A stretch of DNA of 32,955 nucleotides from Bacilli bacterium (GCA_017470005.1 JAFUFH010000003.1:1-32955); one strand, 5' to 3'; positions 8,001-16,625 are shown, counted from the stretch's first letter. Notes: generated from the sequence alone by a model not told the origin. Translations and numbers: made by a program.

Positions 8001-8080
8001 CATATTCTGCGGAAAGCACTTATCTAGGAGAAGATGGTAAAACGCATCGTTTCGTGAAAGGAAAACAACCTACTGAATAG
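5003..8080 (+). CDS. Membrane sensor with beta-propeller (Reg_prop/Y_Y_Y) and HD-GYP phosphodiesterase domain
   Basis: 1025 residues. A signal peptide or anchor (1-20) is followed by a long external part with propeller-type repeats such as DGYVWIGQYSGLTRYD, like the sensor domains of hybrid two-component proteins. A Y_Y_Y-like domain (about 675-765) and one transmembrane helix (about 773-796) follow. The cytoplasmic end is an HD-GYP domain with His867-Asp868 in LLHDIGK and Gly928-Tyr-Pro in HEKYDGTGYPEGLKGE. HD-GYP domains hydrolyse cyclic di-GMP (some act on other cyclic dinucleotides). The known metal and substrate motifs look intact. The propeller probably binds an extracellular ligand, perhaps a glycan product, and controls phosphodiesterase activity (inference). 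Two GGDEF proteins in the window could make the substrate. A propeller normally seen on histidine kinases coupled to HD-GYP is less common. Confidence 0.85.
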   Translation: MKSALLLVSIFGLMYGSAASGSAPTKSFMSDKTEVSVDLEVPGAEALCQTDDGYVWIGQYSGLTRYDSKEYVTYKSFVENGEEHSIINVRSLASKENTLYIATSENIYKYENYQFSSIDVDVGIVKDIILDETNDLLYISCNKGAIIYDTETKTATKATKTDNVSVNDIALDIERDNFYYQTDVGVFDKNGKEIYLNPRILDMYTYDDVLYIGIDDGVIHRYDMAKEEFLADITVSDQINKMLYSESEQILFVACEKKGLYCVNLAGDEPSISVVNDLENNSQLVDLMIDYEGNLWIASHYIGASGVSIITKNALLELLCDDEIWKTLKEPPSFDRNIYALERYGDILYIVAAQRIYLYDLKLGKILPDNVIMETIDAYADQKTAEGKIEKDENYVFTYAPKDVEIFNDKVYFAVSSIGLIEYDPQLGQVNIFDSVYISANVDKLVGDPDMTLTNTMRSLRSFGQYLAIGSSRAVMKFDGTKFSIMRVEKNVLYINKAKDGKLIYDCTNGLFTVDDEFTTITEIPTVKNITGNRLKFLVDGDAIYYTLNSRLFRLEQIDGEYTSTEVVIPYVKGSLVELSKIETTNTAGEKAVKYVIASQNQIYIADTLDGERLENYEFYDSTNGLQPIIANTSGYYDEEEKKYYFQSTNGIFVYDFNKTSDTAIPVKVGVSSIDLDGTEYYGNRIQLSKDTYRVTINLSIFGFRPNKGYTVYYKMDGIDSEYQIASGNERSINYTNLPGGNYTFHVYAVDEYGQISNQVEIHLEKEKYIYEHIWFWIVVALLALLVVVGITFLIIRSNNKRALRKQLEYKNITLESIQAIARTIDAKDEYTNGHSTRVGYYSKLIAENLGMKQEEVDNIYYIALLHDIGKIAIPDKILNKPGRLTDEEFAVMKSHTTRGAKILKGISTIPYIVEGAKSHHEKYDGTGYPEGLKGEEIPYIARIICCADCFDAMASKRVYKEPFSLDKIISEFKRCSGTQFDPKIAEVVVEMIMSGKLKPYSAESTYLGEDGKTHRFVKGKQPTE

Positions 8081-8102
8081 GTTTTCTCACTAAAATACAC
8101 TT

Positions 8103-8132
8103 AAAAAAGTCAGTGAATTCACTGACTTTTTT
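8103..8132. terminator. Perfect palindromic bidirectional terminator
   Basis: A 30-base perfect palindrome (A6-GTCAGTG-AATT-CACTGAC-T6) lies between convergent genes and ends in six T on either strand. Confidence 0.9.
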
Positions 8133-8135
8133 GAT

Positions 8136-8660
8136 TTATAGTACTTTGGTCATCTCATCAAGGATGGTTTTGATAAAAGCTATCATATATTCTCTTGTCC
8201 AGGTCTGGTTAAAAGGTGGAAGATGGACAAAGAGAGTGTTTCCTTTTGTCTTTCCTAAGGCTTTAAAATAGATATAATTGCAAAGGTAAAGACCTGGATC
8301 AGTGGAGATAGAGCAAGGGTAGCCTTTTTCTAAAAGAGATTGGTGAAGAGCGTCTACATCTAGGTTTGTGTATCTTTCTTTGGCCCTTCCTTCGATGGTA
8401 TCTTTAGAAAGAATGACTTTGTTTATATCTGGAGTGGTGTGTTGGACTTTGTTGTGCGCTCTCACTTCTAATTGCGGTTGCTTTATTTTGTTATTTAAGC
8501 CAAGACACAAAAGAGCATCAGCATCTGCTTTTTTGAGGAAGAAATCAACCGCAGAATAAGAGACTTCTAAAACCTCCCCTCCTAATGAAGAAGCAATTTC
8601 TCCGCTAGGGTTCTCTTTGTTAGATAAAAAGGGACCAAAGCCTGTGATGATGATTTTCAT
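8136..8660 (-). CDS. pcp: Pyroglutamyl-peptidase I-like cysteine peptidase (C15), short form
   Basis: 174 residues against about 200-215 for typical Pcp. The N-terminal ITGFGPF and NPS motifs are present. The likely triad is Glu65 (in LEVRAHN), Cys127 (in DPGLYLCNY) and His146 (in FVHLPP). The enzyme removes N-terminal pyroglutamate from peptides in the cytoplasm. The shortening falls between the NPS motif and Glu65, where about 25 residues of the usual core are missing. The triad spacing (62 and 19 residues) is close to the family's. TATAAT (8668-8673) lies 7 bases before the start codon with no ribosome binding site, which suggests a leaderless mRNA. Confidence 0.75.
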   Translation of the reverse strand: MKIIITGFGPFLSNKENPSGEIASSLGGEVLEVSYSAVDFFLKKADADALLCLGLNNKIKQPQLEVRAHNKVQHTTPDINKVILSKDTIEGRAKERYTNLDVDALHQSLLEKGYPCSISTDPGLYLCNYIYFKALGKTKGNTLFVHLPPFNQTWTREYMIAFIKTILDEMTKVL

Positions 8661-8667
8661 ATTGACT

Positions 8668-8673
8668 ATTATA
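8668..8673 (-). promoter_or_regulatory. -10 TATAAT seven bases before pcp start
   Basis: On the minus strand the consensus hexamer ends 7 bases before ATG, so the transcript start would coincide with the start codon. No clear -35 is seen. Confidence 0.45.
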
Positions 8674-8778
8674 TAAATTTCATCGTTCTATTCCTACTTG
8701 TTTAAGAAAGCTAGGACAATAAATATAATTTATTAGACATTATAAAATTATTTGTTTGATAGACATAAAGTATTTTTG

Positions 8779-8787
8779 TGATAAAAT
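8779..8787 (+). promoter_or_regulatory. Extended -10 promoter of the GGDEF gene
   Basis: TGATAAAAT fits an extended -10 (TGnTAAAAT). A possible -35 TTGATA is at 8756-8761, with a long 20-base spacer. The start would be near 8794, about 38 bases before the gene. Confidence 0.4.
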
Positions 8788-8831
8788 ATAGCAATCAAAC
8801 GGAAACATTTGATTAGATTCGAAGTGTATAT

Positions 8832-9920
8832 ATGGAAATTATAACTAATTATTTATTACAAAACTGGGGAATGATCCTAGTACTCATCGCGTTTATCATC
8901 ATGCTCCAAATCACCGTTTTCTTAGATAGAAAAACGGTATTCCGCATGTATATTTTGATTGGATCTGTTTTTCTTCTTTCTCTCATCGTCTTTGTCGAAT
9001 TCTATTTAGCGGACATCAAACAATATAACGAGGCTAGAACCGTGATGATGGCAATCCGATATAGCGCAACGCCAATCCTCATCGGTTTGATTCTATATAC
9101 TCTGGTGAAAAAAGCACGTTTATATGTCATTCTTCCCGCCTTTGTCTTCGCTATCGTAAATGTTATTTCTATCTTCACAGGAATTGTCTTCAAGATCAAT
9201 GATGCTGGGGAATTACAACGCGGCGCTCTTGGATATTTACCCTATGTAGCAGTCGGGTTATATAGCGTCGCTTTGATTTATGTTCTCATCCGTCAAAGCA
9301 ACAAACAAATCACGGAAATTGTTCCGATTGCTTTCCTTGCGTTTTCTTTGTTTTCTGGTATTATTTTCCCGTTCTTTATGGGAAAGGATTATTCCAAGAT
9401 ATTCTGTACAACCATCGCGATTGCTCTCTTTGTTTATTATGTATTCTCTATTCTACAACTCACAAAGAAAGACGCACTTACAGGACTGTTCAACCGTCAA
9501 GCTTATTATTCCTTCATCAGCACAAACAGCAAAGATATCACAGCCGTAATCTCTATCGATATGAATGGATTAAAGACCATCAATGATGTGGAAGGACACA
9601 TGGCTGGTGATGAAGCGTTAACTACCATTGCAAACTGCTTCAAGAAATCCGCAAAAGCAAAGCAACCTGTTTATCGTATCGGCGGGGATGAATTCATTAT
9701 TCTTTGCAAAAAGACTTCAGAAGAAGAATTGATTCAATTGATTGATCGCATCAAAAAGAAAGTCTCAGAAACCAAATATCATTGCGCTATCGGATATTGC
9801 TATTTGCCTGGCACAAACAAAGATATTGAAAAAATGATCAAACAATCCGATAAGATGATGTATGAAGATAAAGCAAAATATTATCTTCAAACAGGTAAAG
9901 ATAGAAGAGGAGAAGCCTAA
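8832..9920 (+). CDS. Membrane diguanylate cyclase (GGDEF)
   Basis: 362 residues. About seven transmembrane helices fill residues 1-210, followed directly by a GGDEF domain (about 213-355). The motif R-I-GGDEF at 284-288 is intact, as are DALTGLFNR and SIDMNGLK, so it should make cyclic di-GMP from two GTP. The inhibitory I-site (RxxD five residues before GGDEF) is absent, so product feedback through it is not expected. The gene is next to the HD-GYP protein, and the two may set a local cyclic di-GMP level. The membrane part resembles 7TM sensor modules, with ligand unknown. Confidence 0.85.
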   Translation: MEIITNYLLQNWGMILVLIAFIIMLQITVFLDRKTVFRMYILIGSVFLLSLIVFVEFYLADIKQYNEARTVMMAIRYSATPILIGLILYTLVKKARLYVILPAFVFAIVNVISIFTGIVFKINDAGELQRGALGYLPYVAVGLYSVALIYVLIRQSNKQITEIVPIAFLAFSLFSGIIFPFFMGKDYSKIFCTTIAIALFVYYVFSILQLTKKDALTGLFNRQAYYSFISTNSKDITAVISIDMNGLKTINDVEGHMAGDEALTTIANCFKKSAKAKQPVYRIGGDEFIILCKKTSEEELIQLIDRIKKKVSETKYHCAIGYCYLPGTNKDIEKMIKQSDKMMYEDKAKYYLQTGKDRRGEA

Positions 9921-9922
9921 AT

Positions 9923-9946
9923 AGCTGCCCTAGTGGCAGCTTTTTA
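9923..9946 (+). terminator. Terminator of the GGDEF gene
   Basis: A 7-bp stem AGCTGCC/GGCAGCT with a 5-base loop is followed by TTTTTA. It starts three bases after the stop codon. Confidence 0.8.
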
Positions 9947-10048
9947 TGATTAAATGAATTCATTATTTTTTATTCGTTTGTAGAATTGAAGGTACATTTT
10001 CTTATTTGTAAGTTGTATGATATGGATATCTATGCGGAGGATTTCTTT

Positions 10049-13000
10049 ATGAAAAAAGGTTCCAGAATCGTAGCTTTGTTTGCTTTAGCCATCGGATTAA
10101 CCTCTTGTTCTATCTTTGATTTTGATAAAAAGAGCAATAGCAACACCACTCAAGATACCGCTCAAGAAGAGCTGAAGGATTTTGAATTTATTAAAGATGA
10201 TAAGCTCACATGGAGAGAAGAAGATTATGGTAGTTTTTACTCTCTTACTTTGGTAGAAGGAGAATCCTATCAAATCAAATCTACTATCGATGACAAATTA
10301 GGAAATGCCTACGAATTAAAATATGAAATCGATGATGAATCTACTGGTTTTACGGTCTCTTCAAAAGGATTGATTACCGCAGATAAGAGCATTGATAAGA
10401 CAGAGATTGGTAGTGCCTATGCAAGATTGTATAAGAAAGGTTCTTCTAAAATCATCAAATCTCAATATGTTATTGTCACCATTCGTAAAGCCAACGAAGA
10501 ATATGTAGAGGCCTCTATCAATGATGAAGAATTAGATTTTGATTCTAGTACAAAAACCTATACCCTGAATTTGGATGCTGGAGATAGCTATTACATTGCT
10601 ATTAACACTAAGACCAATACCGAGTTCAAAAAAGAGTTTTCTTTGACCAATGATTCTTATGCCGACTTTATGTCTGTCAACGAGAATGGTATGATCACTA
10701 CTTCTGGAGAAATCACGGAGAACAAAACTGGAAAAGTAGCGATTACTTTCCGTAGCACAAAGACATCTGTTGTCTTAAACACTTTATATTTGGTGGTCAA
10801 TATCACTCCGAAAGGAGATGTAGTAGAGAACACCTTAGTGGTTAAAAACGCTCAAAACAGTCAAGAAATCAAAGAGAATGATGTGATATCTCTTTATGTT
10901 GGAGAAAAGATTACATTAAAGATCCAATATAACAAGGTGGATAAAACAAATGTGATTTCCACTCAAGATAACGTGGTTTCTATCGATGGAGAAACGAATA
11001 CCATCACGGCTGTAAGTGCTGGAGAAGCTAGTATCGTTGTCACTGTCGAAGATAAGAGTCTTGCTTTCAAGATTCAAGTTCAAACCAATTCCTTAGATCA
11101 TATCTATGCTCTTAATGAAGGAGATGACTTTGTTATTCATAACGGAGAATTATATATTCTTTCTAAGGTATATGCGGTTTATGAAAGTGGAAAGGAAGAA
11201 GAGATCACTTTAACTAGCGGGTTAACTTACACCATCTCTGATTCTAGTAGCACACATAAATCTTTAGTTCTTTCTTATACCAAAGACAGTGTCACCAAGA
11301 CAGTGACTTATTCGGTTCGTTTCTTTGTGAGTAAAGAATATCAAGGAGACACTACCGCTTATTATTTTAAAGATTATGGAAGAGCTCAATATGCTCAATG
11401 CAAATATCTTCTCAACGAAGGAAATCTAAAGTTCTTAGTTATCCCTGTTTGGTTTAACAATTCTTCTAACTTCTTCACGGAAGGACAAAAGACACAGATT
11501 AAAGAAGATATCCAAGCCAAGATGTTAGAAGAGAAGACGGATACCAATTATTGGTCTGTCAAATCTTATTATGAAGAAGAATCTCATGGCAAATTAAAGA
11601 TTTCGGCTACTGTCACTGATTTCTATGAGAGTGATACAAGCTCTGTCAATTACACCGATACCGGAGATAGCAGCGCTACGTTCAATTTGGCTCAAAAAGC
11701 ATCTGAGTGGTACTTTGAAAACAATCCTAGCGATGATATATCCAATTATGATGCCGATGCAGATGGCAAAGTGGATAGCGTGATTCTCTTCTATGGCGCC
11801 AACTATTACGGTCATTCTACGGATGTGATGAAATCTGTCGCTTACGCCTGGGCGGACAGTACCAATTCTAGAAATTATAATACGGGTGCTTTCTGTCCTA
11901 TCGGCGGTATTTATGGATTCAATAAATCTAGTTCTACTACTACTCAATTGGAAGCATCTGACCTCTCTAGTGTAAATCCTTCCGCTTTTATCCGCGGTTC
12001 GAATCACATCATCCACGAAATCGGTCACCAGTTTGGTGCCAAAGACTTATATGAATATGCCGCACCTGGCGAAACTAAGAATTATCCTGCCGGTCAATTC
12101 TCTATGCAAGACAACAATAGTGGCAGTCATGATCCTTATCACATGAATGTGTTCGGTTGGACAAAACCTGACATCTATGCTTCTAAAGATTATGATGTAG
12201 GTCAACAAATCACCATCGCTGTGGATGATTTCCAATCTTCAGGTAACAACATCATCCTTTCAAGAGATTGGAATGAATATAATTCCTTATTTGATGAATA
12301 TATGATTTTAGAATTGTTCACTCCTACCGGATTGAACGAATTTGATGCTTCTAGATTGAGAATGAACGATGTTGGCTTCAGAGTGTGGCATGTCAATTCT
12401 CTCTTAGATAACGGAAATCAAAATATCCACGATACGGGATCCCAACAGATTAAGAATTCCAATATTGACCGCACTTCTGAATTTGATTTAGTGCATCTCA
12501 TTCGAAATGATGAGGACGCTCAAATGGATTGCCAAACCGGAATGAAAGGTAGCGATCTCTTTAAAGAGAATGATGAATTCTCTGTTTCTAAATTCTCTAA
12601 GCAATTTGTCAATCGCGATAGATTAGATAATGAAGAGAAATTAGGATGGGATTGTAAGGTAGAAAAGATCTATCAAAAAGAGGATGGTAAATACACCGGT
12701 ATTGTCACTCTTACTAGAGTGGATTCCACAAGAACTCAATTCAAAGCCCAAACCACAATGAGCAATGATATCCCCGCACCCTCTGGAAACACAAATGAAA
12801 TTGGTAAACTCATCTTTAACAATGAGAATGTCTTGATGAATTACGCTTTCAACCAATCCGAGGTCTATAGCGGCGAAAGAGCGATTGATGGAAAAGGTAT
12901 CTCTTTATTTGGTGCGGAAGAAGGAGATGGTGGATCCTTAGAGATCTCTATCAAGGATAAAGAAGGTTATACGACTTATATCAACTCGATCAAACTGGTC

Positions 13001-13252
13001 TATTACGTCATGACCAATGGTGTCTTAAAGGCAATAGTGGAAGGAAATGAGTTGTCTTATACTTCCTTCGAAGGCCCCGAGAGTGACGCAACTTCTCCGG
13101 ATGGATCACACGCGCATAACATTGGTAGAATTTATGAAGTGAACGCAAAGAGCGTGAAACTTCAAAACTGCTTTAAAGGCACCATCAATCATCTCAGTAA
13201 AATTCTCATTCAATCTATGGAAGTCGAATATTCTCTTATTCCTAACAATTAA
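10049..13252 (+). CDS. M6-like zinc metalloprotease lipoprotein with Ig-like N-terminal domains
   Basis: 1067 residues from the ATG preceded by CGGAGGA; an in-frame ATG at 9986 has no ribosome binding site and lacks the signal peptide start. A lipoprotein signal ends G-L-T-S-C. Residues about 30-400 hold tandem bacterial Ig-like (Big_2-type) modules, for example VSIDGETNTITAVSAGEASI. The catalytic part contains His656-Glu-x-x-His660 in HEIGHQFGAKDLY, the zinc-binding HExxH motif, then a VFGW-type segment typical of M6 (immune inhibitor A-like) peptidases. A jelly-roll-like C-terminal part follows. It should act at the cell surface on external proteins. Its substrate is unknown. It has its own terminator and looks monocistronic. 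Confidence 0.8.
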   Translation: MKKGSRIVALFALAIGLTSCSIFDFDKKSNSNTTQDTAQEELKDFEFIKDDKLTWREEDYGSFYSLTLVEGESYQIKSTIDDKLGNAYELKYEIDDESTGFTVSSKGLITADKSIDKTEIGSAYARLYKKGSSKIIKSQYVIVTIRKANEEYVEASINDEELDFDSSTKTYTLNLDAGDSYYIAINTKTNTEFKKEFSLTNDSYADFMSVNENGMITTSGEITENKTGKVAITFRSTKTSVVLNTLYLVVNITPKGDVVENTLVVKNAQNSQEIKENDVISLYVGEKITLKIQYNKVDKTNVISTQDNVVSIDGETNTITAVSAGEASIVVTVEDKSLAFKIQVQTNSLDHIYALNEGDDFVIHNGELYILSKVYAVYESGKEEEITLTSGLTYTISDSSSTHKSLVLSYTKDSVTKTVTYSVRFFVSKEYQGDTTAYYFKDYGRAQYAQCKYLLNEGNLKFLVIPVWFNNSSNFFTEGQKTQIKEDIQAKMLEEKTDTNYWSVKSYYEEESHGKLKISATVTDFYESDTSSVNYTDTGDSSATFNLAQKASEWYFENNPSDDISNYDADADGKVDSVILFYGANYYGHSTDVMKSVAYAWADSTNSRNYNTGAFCPIGGIYGFNKSSSTTTQLEASDLSSVNPSAFIRGSNHIIHEIGHQFGAKDLYEYAAPGETKNYPAGQFSMQDNNSGSHDPYHMNVFGWTKPDIYASKDYDVGQQITIAVDDFQSSGNNIILSRDWNEYNSLFDEYMILELFTPTGLNEFDASRLRMNDVGFRVWHVNSLLDNGNQNIHDTGSQQIKNSNIDRTSEFDLVHLIRNDEDAQMDCQTGMKGSDLFKENDEFSVSKFSKQFVNRDRLDNEEKLGWDCKVEKIYQKEDGKYTGIVTLTRVDSTRTQFKAQTTMSNDIPAPSGNTNEIGKLIFNNENVLMNYAFNQSEVYSGERAIDGKGISLFGAEEGDGGSLEISIKDKEGYTTYINSIKLVYYVMTNGVLKAIVEGNELSYTSFEGPESDATSPDGSHAHNIGRIYEVNAKSVKLQNCFKGTINHLSKILIQSMEVEYSLIPNN

Positions 13253-13270
13253 ATCTAAATAACAAGATAG

Positions 13271-13305
13271 ATAGTCACCTCTTTAACGGGGGTGACTATT
13301 TTAAT
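13271..13305 (+). terminator. Terminator of the metalloprotease gene
   Basis: A 9-bp stem ATAGTCACC/GGTGACTAT (13271-13279 with 13291-13299) is followed by TTTTAATTT. After it come almost 300 bases without a gene, holding a T/G-rich stretch, the LytTR-like repeats and the 5'-UTR of the GH3 gene. Confidence 0.8.
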
Positions 13306-13450
13306 TTAGTTTCTTGGTTTTAAGAAGTTCCATAAATTTTTATATACCTTATATATAGGATAGTCGCTTTGAAAAAGTGCCTATTTTTCCTGTTTTTGTT
13401 TTTGTTTTGTTTAAATCCTTGTTTGGATGGCGTTGTATTTAATTGCAAGG

Positions 13451-13478
13451 TTATGCAATGAAAATGTAATCTTACGCA
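13451..13478 (+). promoter_or_regulatory. LytTR-like direct repeat upstream of GH3 gene
   Basis: TTATGCA at 13451 and TTACGCA at 13472 are 21 bases apart, two helical turns, as in AgrA/ComE-type sites (9-bp repeats with 12-bp gaps). A -10-like TATAGT follows at 13508-13513, 36 bases after the second repeat starts, and there is no good -35, as in activated promoters. The same arrangement occurs at 20586. The LytTR regulator is encoded just downstream of this gene. Confidence 0.55.
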
Positions 13479-13528
13479 AATTTAAACCTCCAAAATTTGG
13501 GATTGAATATAGTATTGGCGTATCACGC

Positions 13529-13569
13529 AAAACGTAGCAAAAAGTCTTTCAGCAACTTTTCTATGTTTT
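13529..13569 (+). other. 5'-UTR hairpin of the GH3 gene
   Basis: AAAACGTAG plus AAAAGT pairs with ACTTTTCTATGTTTT with a small bulge, about 14 bp around a 9-base loop. It lies between the predicted transcript start and the ribosome binding site at 13579-13585. It could stabilise the mRNA or affect translation. Confidence 0.4.
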
Positions 13570-13594
13570 GACAGCAATAAAGGAGAATATTTTT

Positions 13595-16500
13595 ATGGTT
13601 AAAACGCCGTTCTTAGATTCTTTCTTAGATCAGGAAGTTGTCGCAGGGTACACCTGGGGTAACATCCTTGAGTTTTGGTGGATTGGTCTAATCATCCTTA
13701 TCGTCGCTGCTCTTGCTGTCGTGGGAACCTATTTTGCTTTAAACTGGTTCTTTGGCCGCAACAAATTTAAAGATGGCGATAAAGAAAAAGTAGAAGACTA
13801 TGACAAAGCCCCTAAGGGAGAAAAAAAGGAAGTTGCCAAGACTACTTCCGGTCCTGCAAAGAATGTTATTAAGTGGAAGAGAATGAGAGCTTGGTTCATC
13901 CCAACCGTCCTTGTTTCCGCTATCATTCTTGCACCTGTCGTCTCTTTCTTACCCACTTCCGCTTTTGCAAACTTAATATTCACTCTCGGTGGTTCTCATG
14001 TCGATATCGTCGACACCGAAACTTCTAGACAAGCTGCCGCTGAAGCAGAAAAAAATGTTGTCTCCATTCAAGAAGAAGGTACTGTCCTTTTAAAGAATAG
14101 AAATCAAACCTTACCTCTCAACTTAGAACAAAACAAGAAGGTTAACATCTTCGGTTCTTGCGCCTTTGGTTTATTCTACGGTAATGGTGGTTCTGGTTCC
14201 TTCCAGACCGATGGCCGTGTCAAAGGCTTCCCTAGAACTGCTTTAAAGCTTGAACAAGCCATGAAGGATGAAGGTTTTGAAATCAACAACAACATCTTCA
14301 ACATGATCAAGAATTACTATTCTAGCAACAAGAAAACCATCTCTGTCGCAGAAAGTGATTACGACATCCAGTGCGGTTTCAACAAATATGGCTATTCTGA
14401 AATCGTCAGCAGTAAAGCCCCTTATGACTTTGAACCTCCTGTCAGCGCTTATGAAACTCCTATGGATGAATTGGGAGGCAAAACCTTATTAGAAGACGCC
14501 TTAGAATTCTCTGATACCGCCATCTTCTGTATCACTAGACGTGGTAGTGAAGATGAAGATATGAGAATCGGTGATTTACAACTCAAGCCCAACGAAATCG
14601 CCGCTATCGATATGTTAGAAAGCAACTTCCAGAAGGTCATCATCTTACTCAACGTTCCTACCGTCATGGAAACCGAATTCTTAGATGACTCTGAAATCGA
14701 TGCCGCTATCTATATGGGTCACCCCGGCTTAACTGGTACCAAGGCTATCGCTGAAATCTTGGCTGGTAAAGTCAATCCTTCCGGTCACTTAGTCGACACT
14801 TGGCCTTATGATGTCAAGAGCGCTCCTTCTTATCAAAACTTCGGTAACGACACTACCTTAACTTATTCTTCTGGTGCCGCTGCTAGATCTAGATTCACCA
14901 ACTACATCGAAGGCATCTATGTCGGTTATCGTTATTATGTCACTGCCGCCAAAGAAGGTTTCATCGATTATGAAGATGAAGTCCAGTATTCTTTCGGTCA
15001 CGGCTTATCCTACACTACCTTCGACAAATCTATTGCTAACTACGTCGTCGACGAAGAAAAACAAACTGTCGAAGTCACTGTCGAAGTGAAGAACACTGGC
15101 TCTCTTGCTGGTAAGGATGTCATTCAACTCTACACTCATGCTCCTTACACCAAGGGCGGTATTGAAAAACCTTATTACACCTTAACTGCTTTCCAAAAGA
15201 CTAACCTCATTGAACCTGGTGAAACCAAAGCGTACAAATTAGAATTCGACTATAGAGATTTGGCTTCTTGGTCCACCGAAAAAGGCTACTACGTTTTAGA
15301 AAAGGGTGATTACGAATTCTCTGTCAGAGAAAATGTTTGGGATCTTGCCCAGACTGCTGTCACTGGTAGAGAAAACACAAGAAAATTAACTCTTGCTAAC
15401 GATGTTGAATTCAAGAAATCCTATCAAACTGGCAAAGAATATAAGAACATCTTCCAAGATGTCGAATTCGGTGGCGGTGTCGAAGCCAACACCTACTTAT
15501 CCAGAGCCGACTTCGAAGGAACTTGGCAGAACAAAGCCGACATCTCTCTTGCTTCCAACCCTGATGCTAGCCACTTCCCTGGCGGAGCTAGCAACAACTC
15601 TGGTCCTAACACCTTCACTCTTGTCGACAATCAAATTGACGAAGATATTAAACCTCAAGAAGTCGCAGGTGATTTGACTCTCAGAGACTTAAAAGATGCG
15701 GAATGGGATGATCCTAGATGGGAATCCTTGCTCAATCAAATGAGCTATGGCGATATGGAAAAACTCATCGAATACGGTGGTTTCCAAACTGCAGCTGTCG
15801 AATCTATCGACAAAGCTCAATCTGTTGACTATGATGGTCCTGGTGCCGCGTTCCACTCTGGTACTGGTCACCCCAGTGAAGTTATCGTCGCCTGCTCTTG
15901 GTCTGGTGAAGTCGCCAAACTTATGGGCGAATCCATCGGTAGAGAAGGTGCGGCTCGTGGCTTGACCGGTTGGTATGCTCCTGGTATCAACACTCACCGT
16001 TCTCCTTTCGGCGGACGTAACTTCGAATATTATTCCGAAGATCCTCTCATTGCTGGTATCATGGCTGGTCACACCGCTCAAGGTTCTATGAAATATGGTG
16101 TTTACACCTATGCCAAACACTTCTTACTCAATGAACAAGAAGCTAGCCGTTCTGGTGTCTTCTGCTGGGCTAGTGAACAAGCTATCAGAGAAATCTACGC
16201 TCGTGGCTTTGAAATCTATGTTGACTTAGGTGGTATTGGTATCATGTCCTCCTTCAACTGTGTCGGATCTTATTGGGCTGGTGGTAACAAAGCCTTACTC
16301 ACCACTCTCTTAAGAGAAGAATGGGGATTCCATGGTGTTGTCGTCACTGACTATGCCGGCAGCGACTACATGGCTACCAATATCGGTTTAGTTGCTGGTA
16401 ATGATATTTGGTTAACTCCTAACCAATTGAACAACACCAACAAACCTAGCAGACTCCGTACTTTACTCCCTCACGATGGTCCTATCTACATCAGAAGAGC

Positions 16501-16609
16501 GGCAAAGAATATCCTCTTTGCTTGCGCTCACTCCAACAATGTTTGGACCCTCGATGATTATAAAGCTGTTGGCATCCCTGAAGTTGTCAAAGCTGGTGAT
16601 GGTCATTAA
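13595..16609 (+). CDS. Membrane-anchored glycoside hydrolase family 3 (beta-glucosidase-like), permuted domain order
   Basis: 1004 residues from the ATG behind AAAGGAG at 13579-13585. Two transmembrane helices (about 18-42 and 90-125) frame a Lys-rich loop, so the loop is likely cytoplasmic and the enzyme faces out. The order is unusual. The GH3 alpha/beta sandwich domain comes first (about 160-470, with EGTVLLKN, GSGS and GHPGLTG), then an Fn3-like module (about 490-600). The TIM barrel is last (about 650-1000), with KHFLLNEQE and nucleophile Asp919 in VVTDYAG. Such reversed GH3 proteins are known in rumen bacteria (Butyrivibrio, Ruminococcus albus). It probably cleaves beta-linked oligosaccharides at the cell surface. 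Codons often end in C, unlike most neighbours, which suggests high expression. Confidence 0.88.
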   Translation: MVKTPFLDSFLDQEVVAGYTWGNILEFWWIGLIILIVAALAVVGTYFALNWFFGRNKFKDGDKEKVEDYDKAPKGEKKEVAKTTSGPAKNVIKWKRMRAWFIPTVLVSAIILAPVVSFLPTSAFANLIFTLGGSHVDIVDTETSRQAAAEAEKNVVSIQEEGTVLLKNRNQTLPLNLEQNKKVNIFGSCAFGLFYGNGGSGSFQTDGRVKGFPRTALKLEQAMKDEGFEINNNIFNMIKNYYSSNKKTISVAESDYDIQCGFNKYGYSEIVSSKAPYDFEPPVSAYETPMDELGGKTLLEDALEFSDTAIFCITRRGSEDEDMRIGDLQLKPNEIAAIDMLESNFQKVIILLNVPTVMETEFLDDSEIDAAIYMGHPGLTGTKAIAEILAGKVNPSGHLVDTWPYDVKSAPSYQNFGNDTTLTYSSGAAARSRFTNYIEGIYVGYRYYVTAAKEGFIDYEDEVQYSFGHGLSYTTFDKSIANYVVDEEKQTVEVTVEVKNTGSLAGKDVIQLYTHAPYTKGGIEKPYYTLTAFQKTNLIEPGETKAYKLEFDYRDLASWSTEKGYYVLEKGDYEFSVRENVWDLAQTAVTGRENTRKLTLANDVEFKKSYQTGKEYKNIFQDVEFGGGVEANTYLSRADFEGTWQNKADISLASNPDASHFPGGASNNSGPNTFTLVDNQIDEDIKPQEVAGDLTLRDLKDAEWDDPRWESLLNQMSYGDMEKLIEYGGFQTAAVESIDKAQSVDYDGPGAAFHSGTGHPSEVIVACSWSGEVAKLMGESIGREGAARGLTGWYAPGINTHRSPFGGRNFEYYSEDPLIAGIMAGHTAQGSMKYGVYTYAKHFLLNEQEASRSGVFCWASEQAIREIYARGFEIYVDLGGIGIMSSFNCVGSYWAGGNKALLTTLLREEWGFHGVVVTDYAGSDYMATNIGLVAGNDIWLTPNQLNNTNKPSRLRTLLPHDGPIYIRRAAKNILFACAHSNNVWTLDDYKAVGIPEVVKAGDGH

Positions 16610-16625
16610 AAAATAAAACACAAAC

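Noticed and set aside
11594-12028. 144-codon minus-strand frame within the metalloprotease gene
   Set aside because: It covers the HExxH region of the metalloprotease in the antisense direction and has no independent signals.
15393-16120. Frames on both strands inside the GH3 gene
   Set aside because: They arise from the strong codon bias of GH3 and have no start signals.
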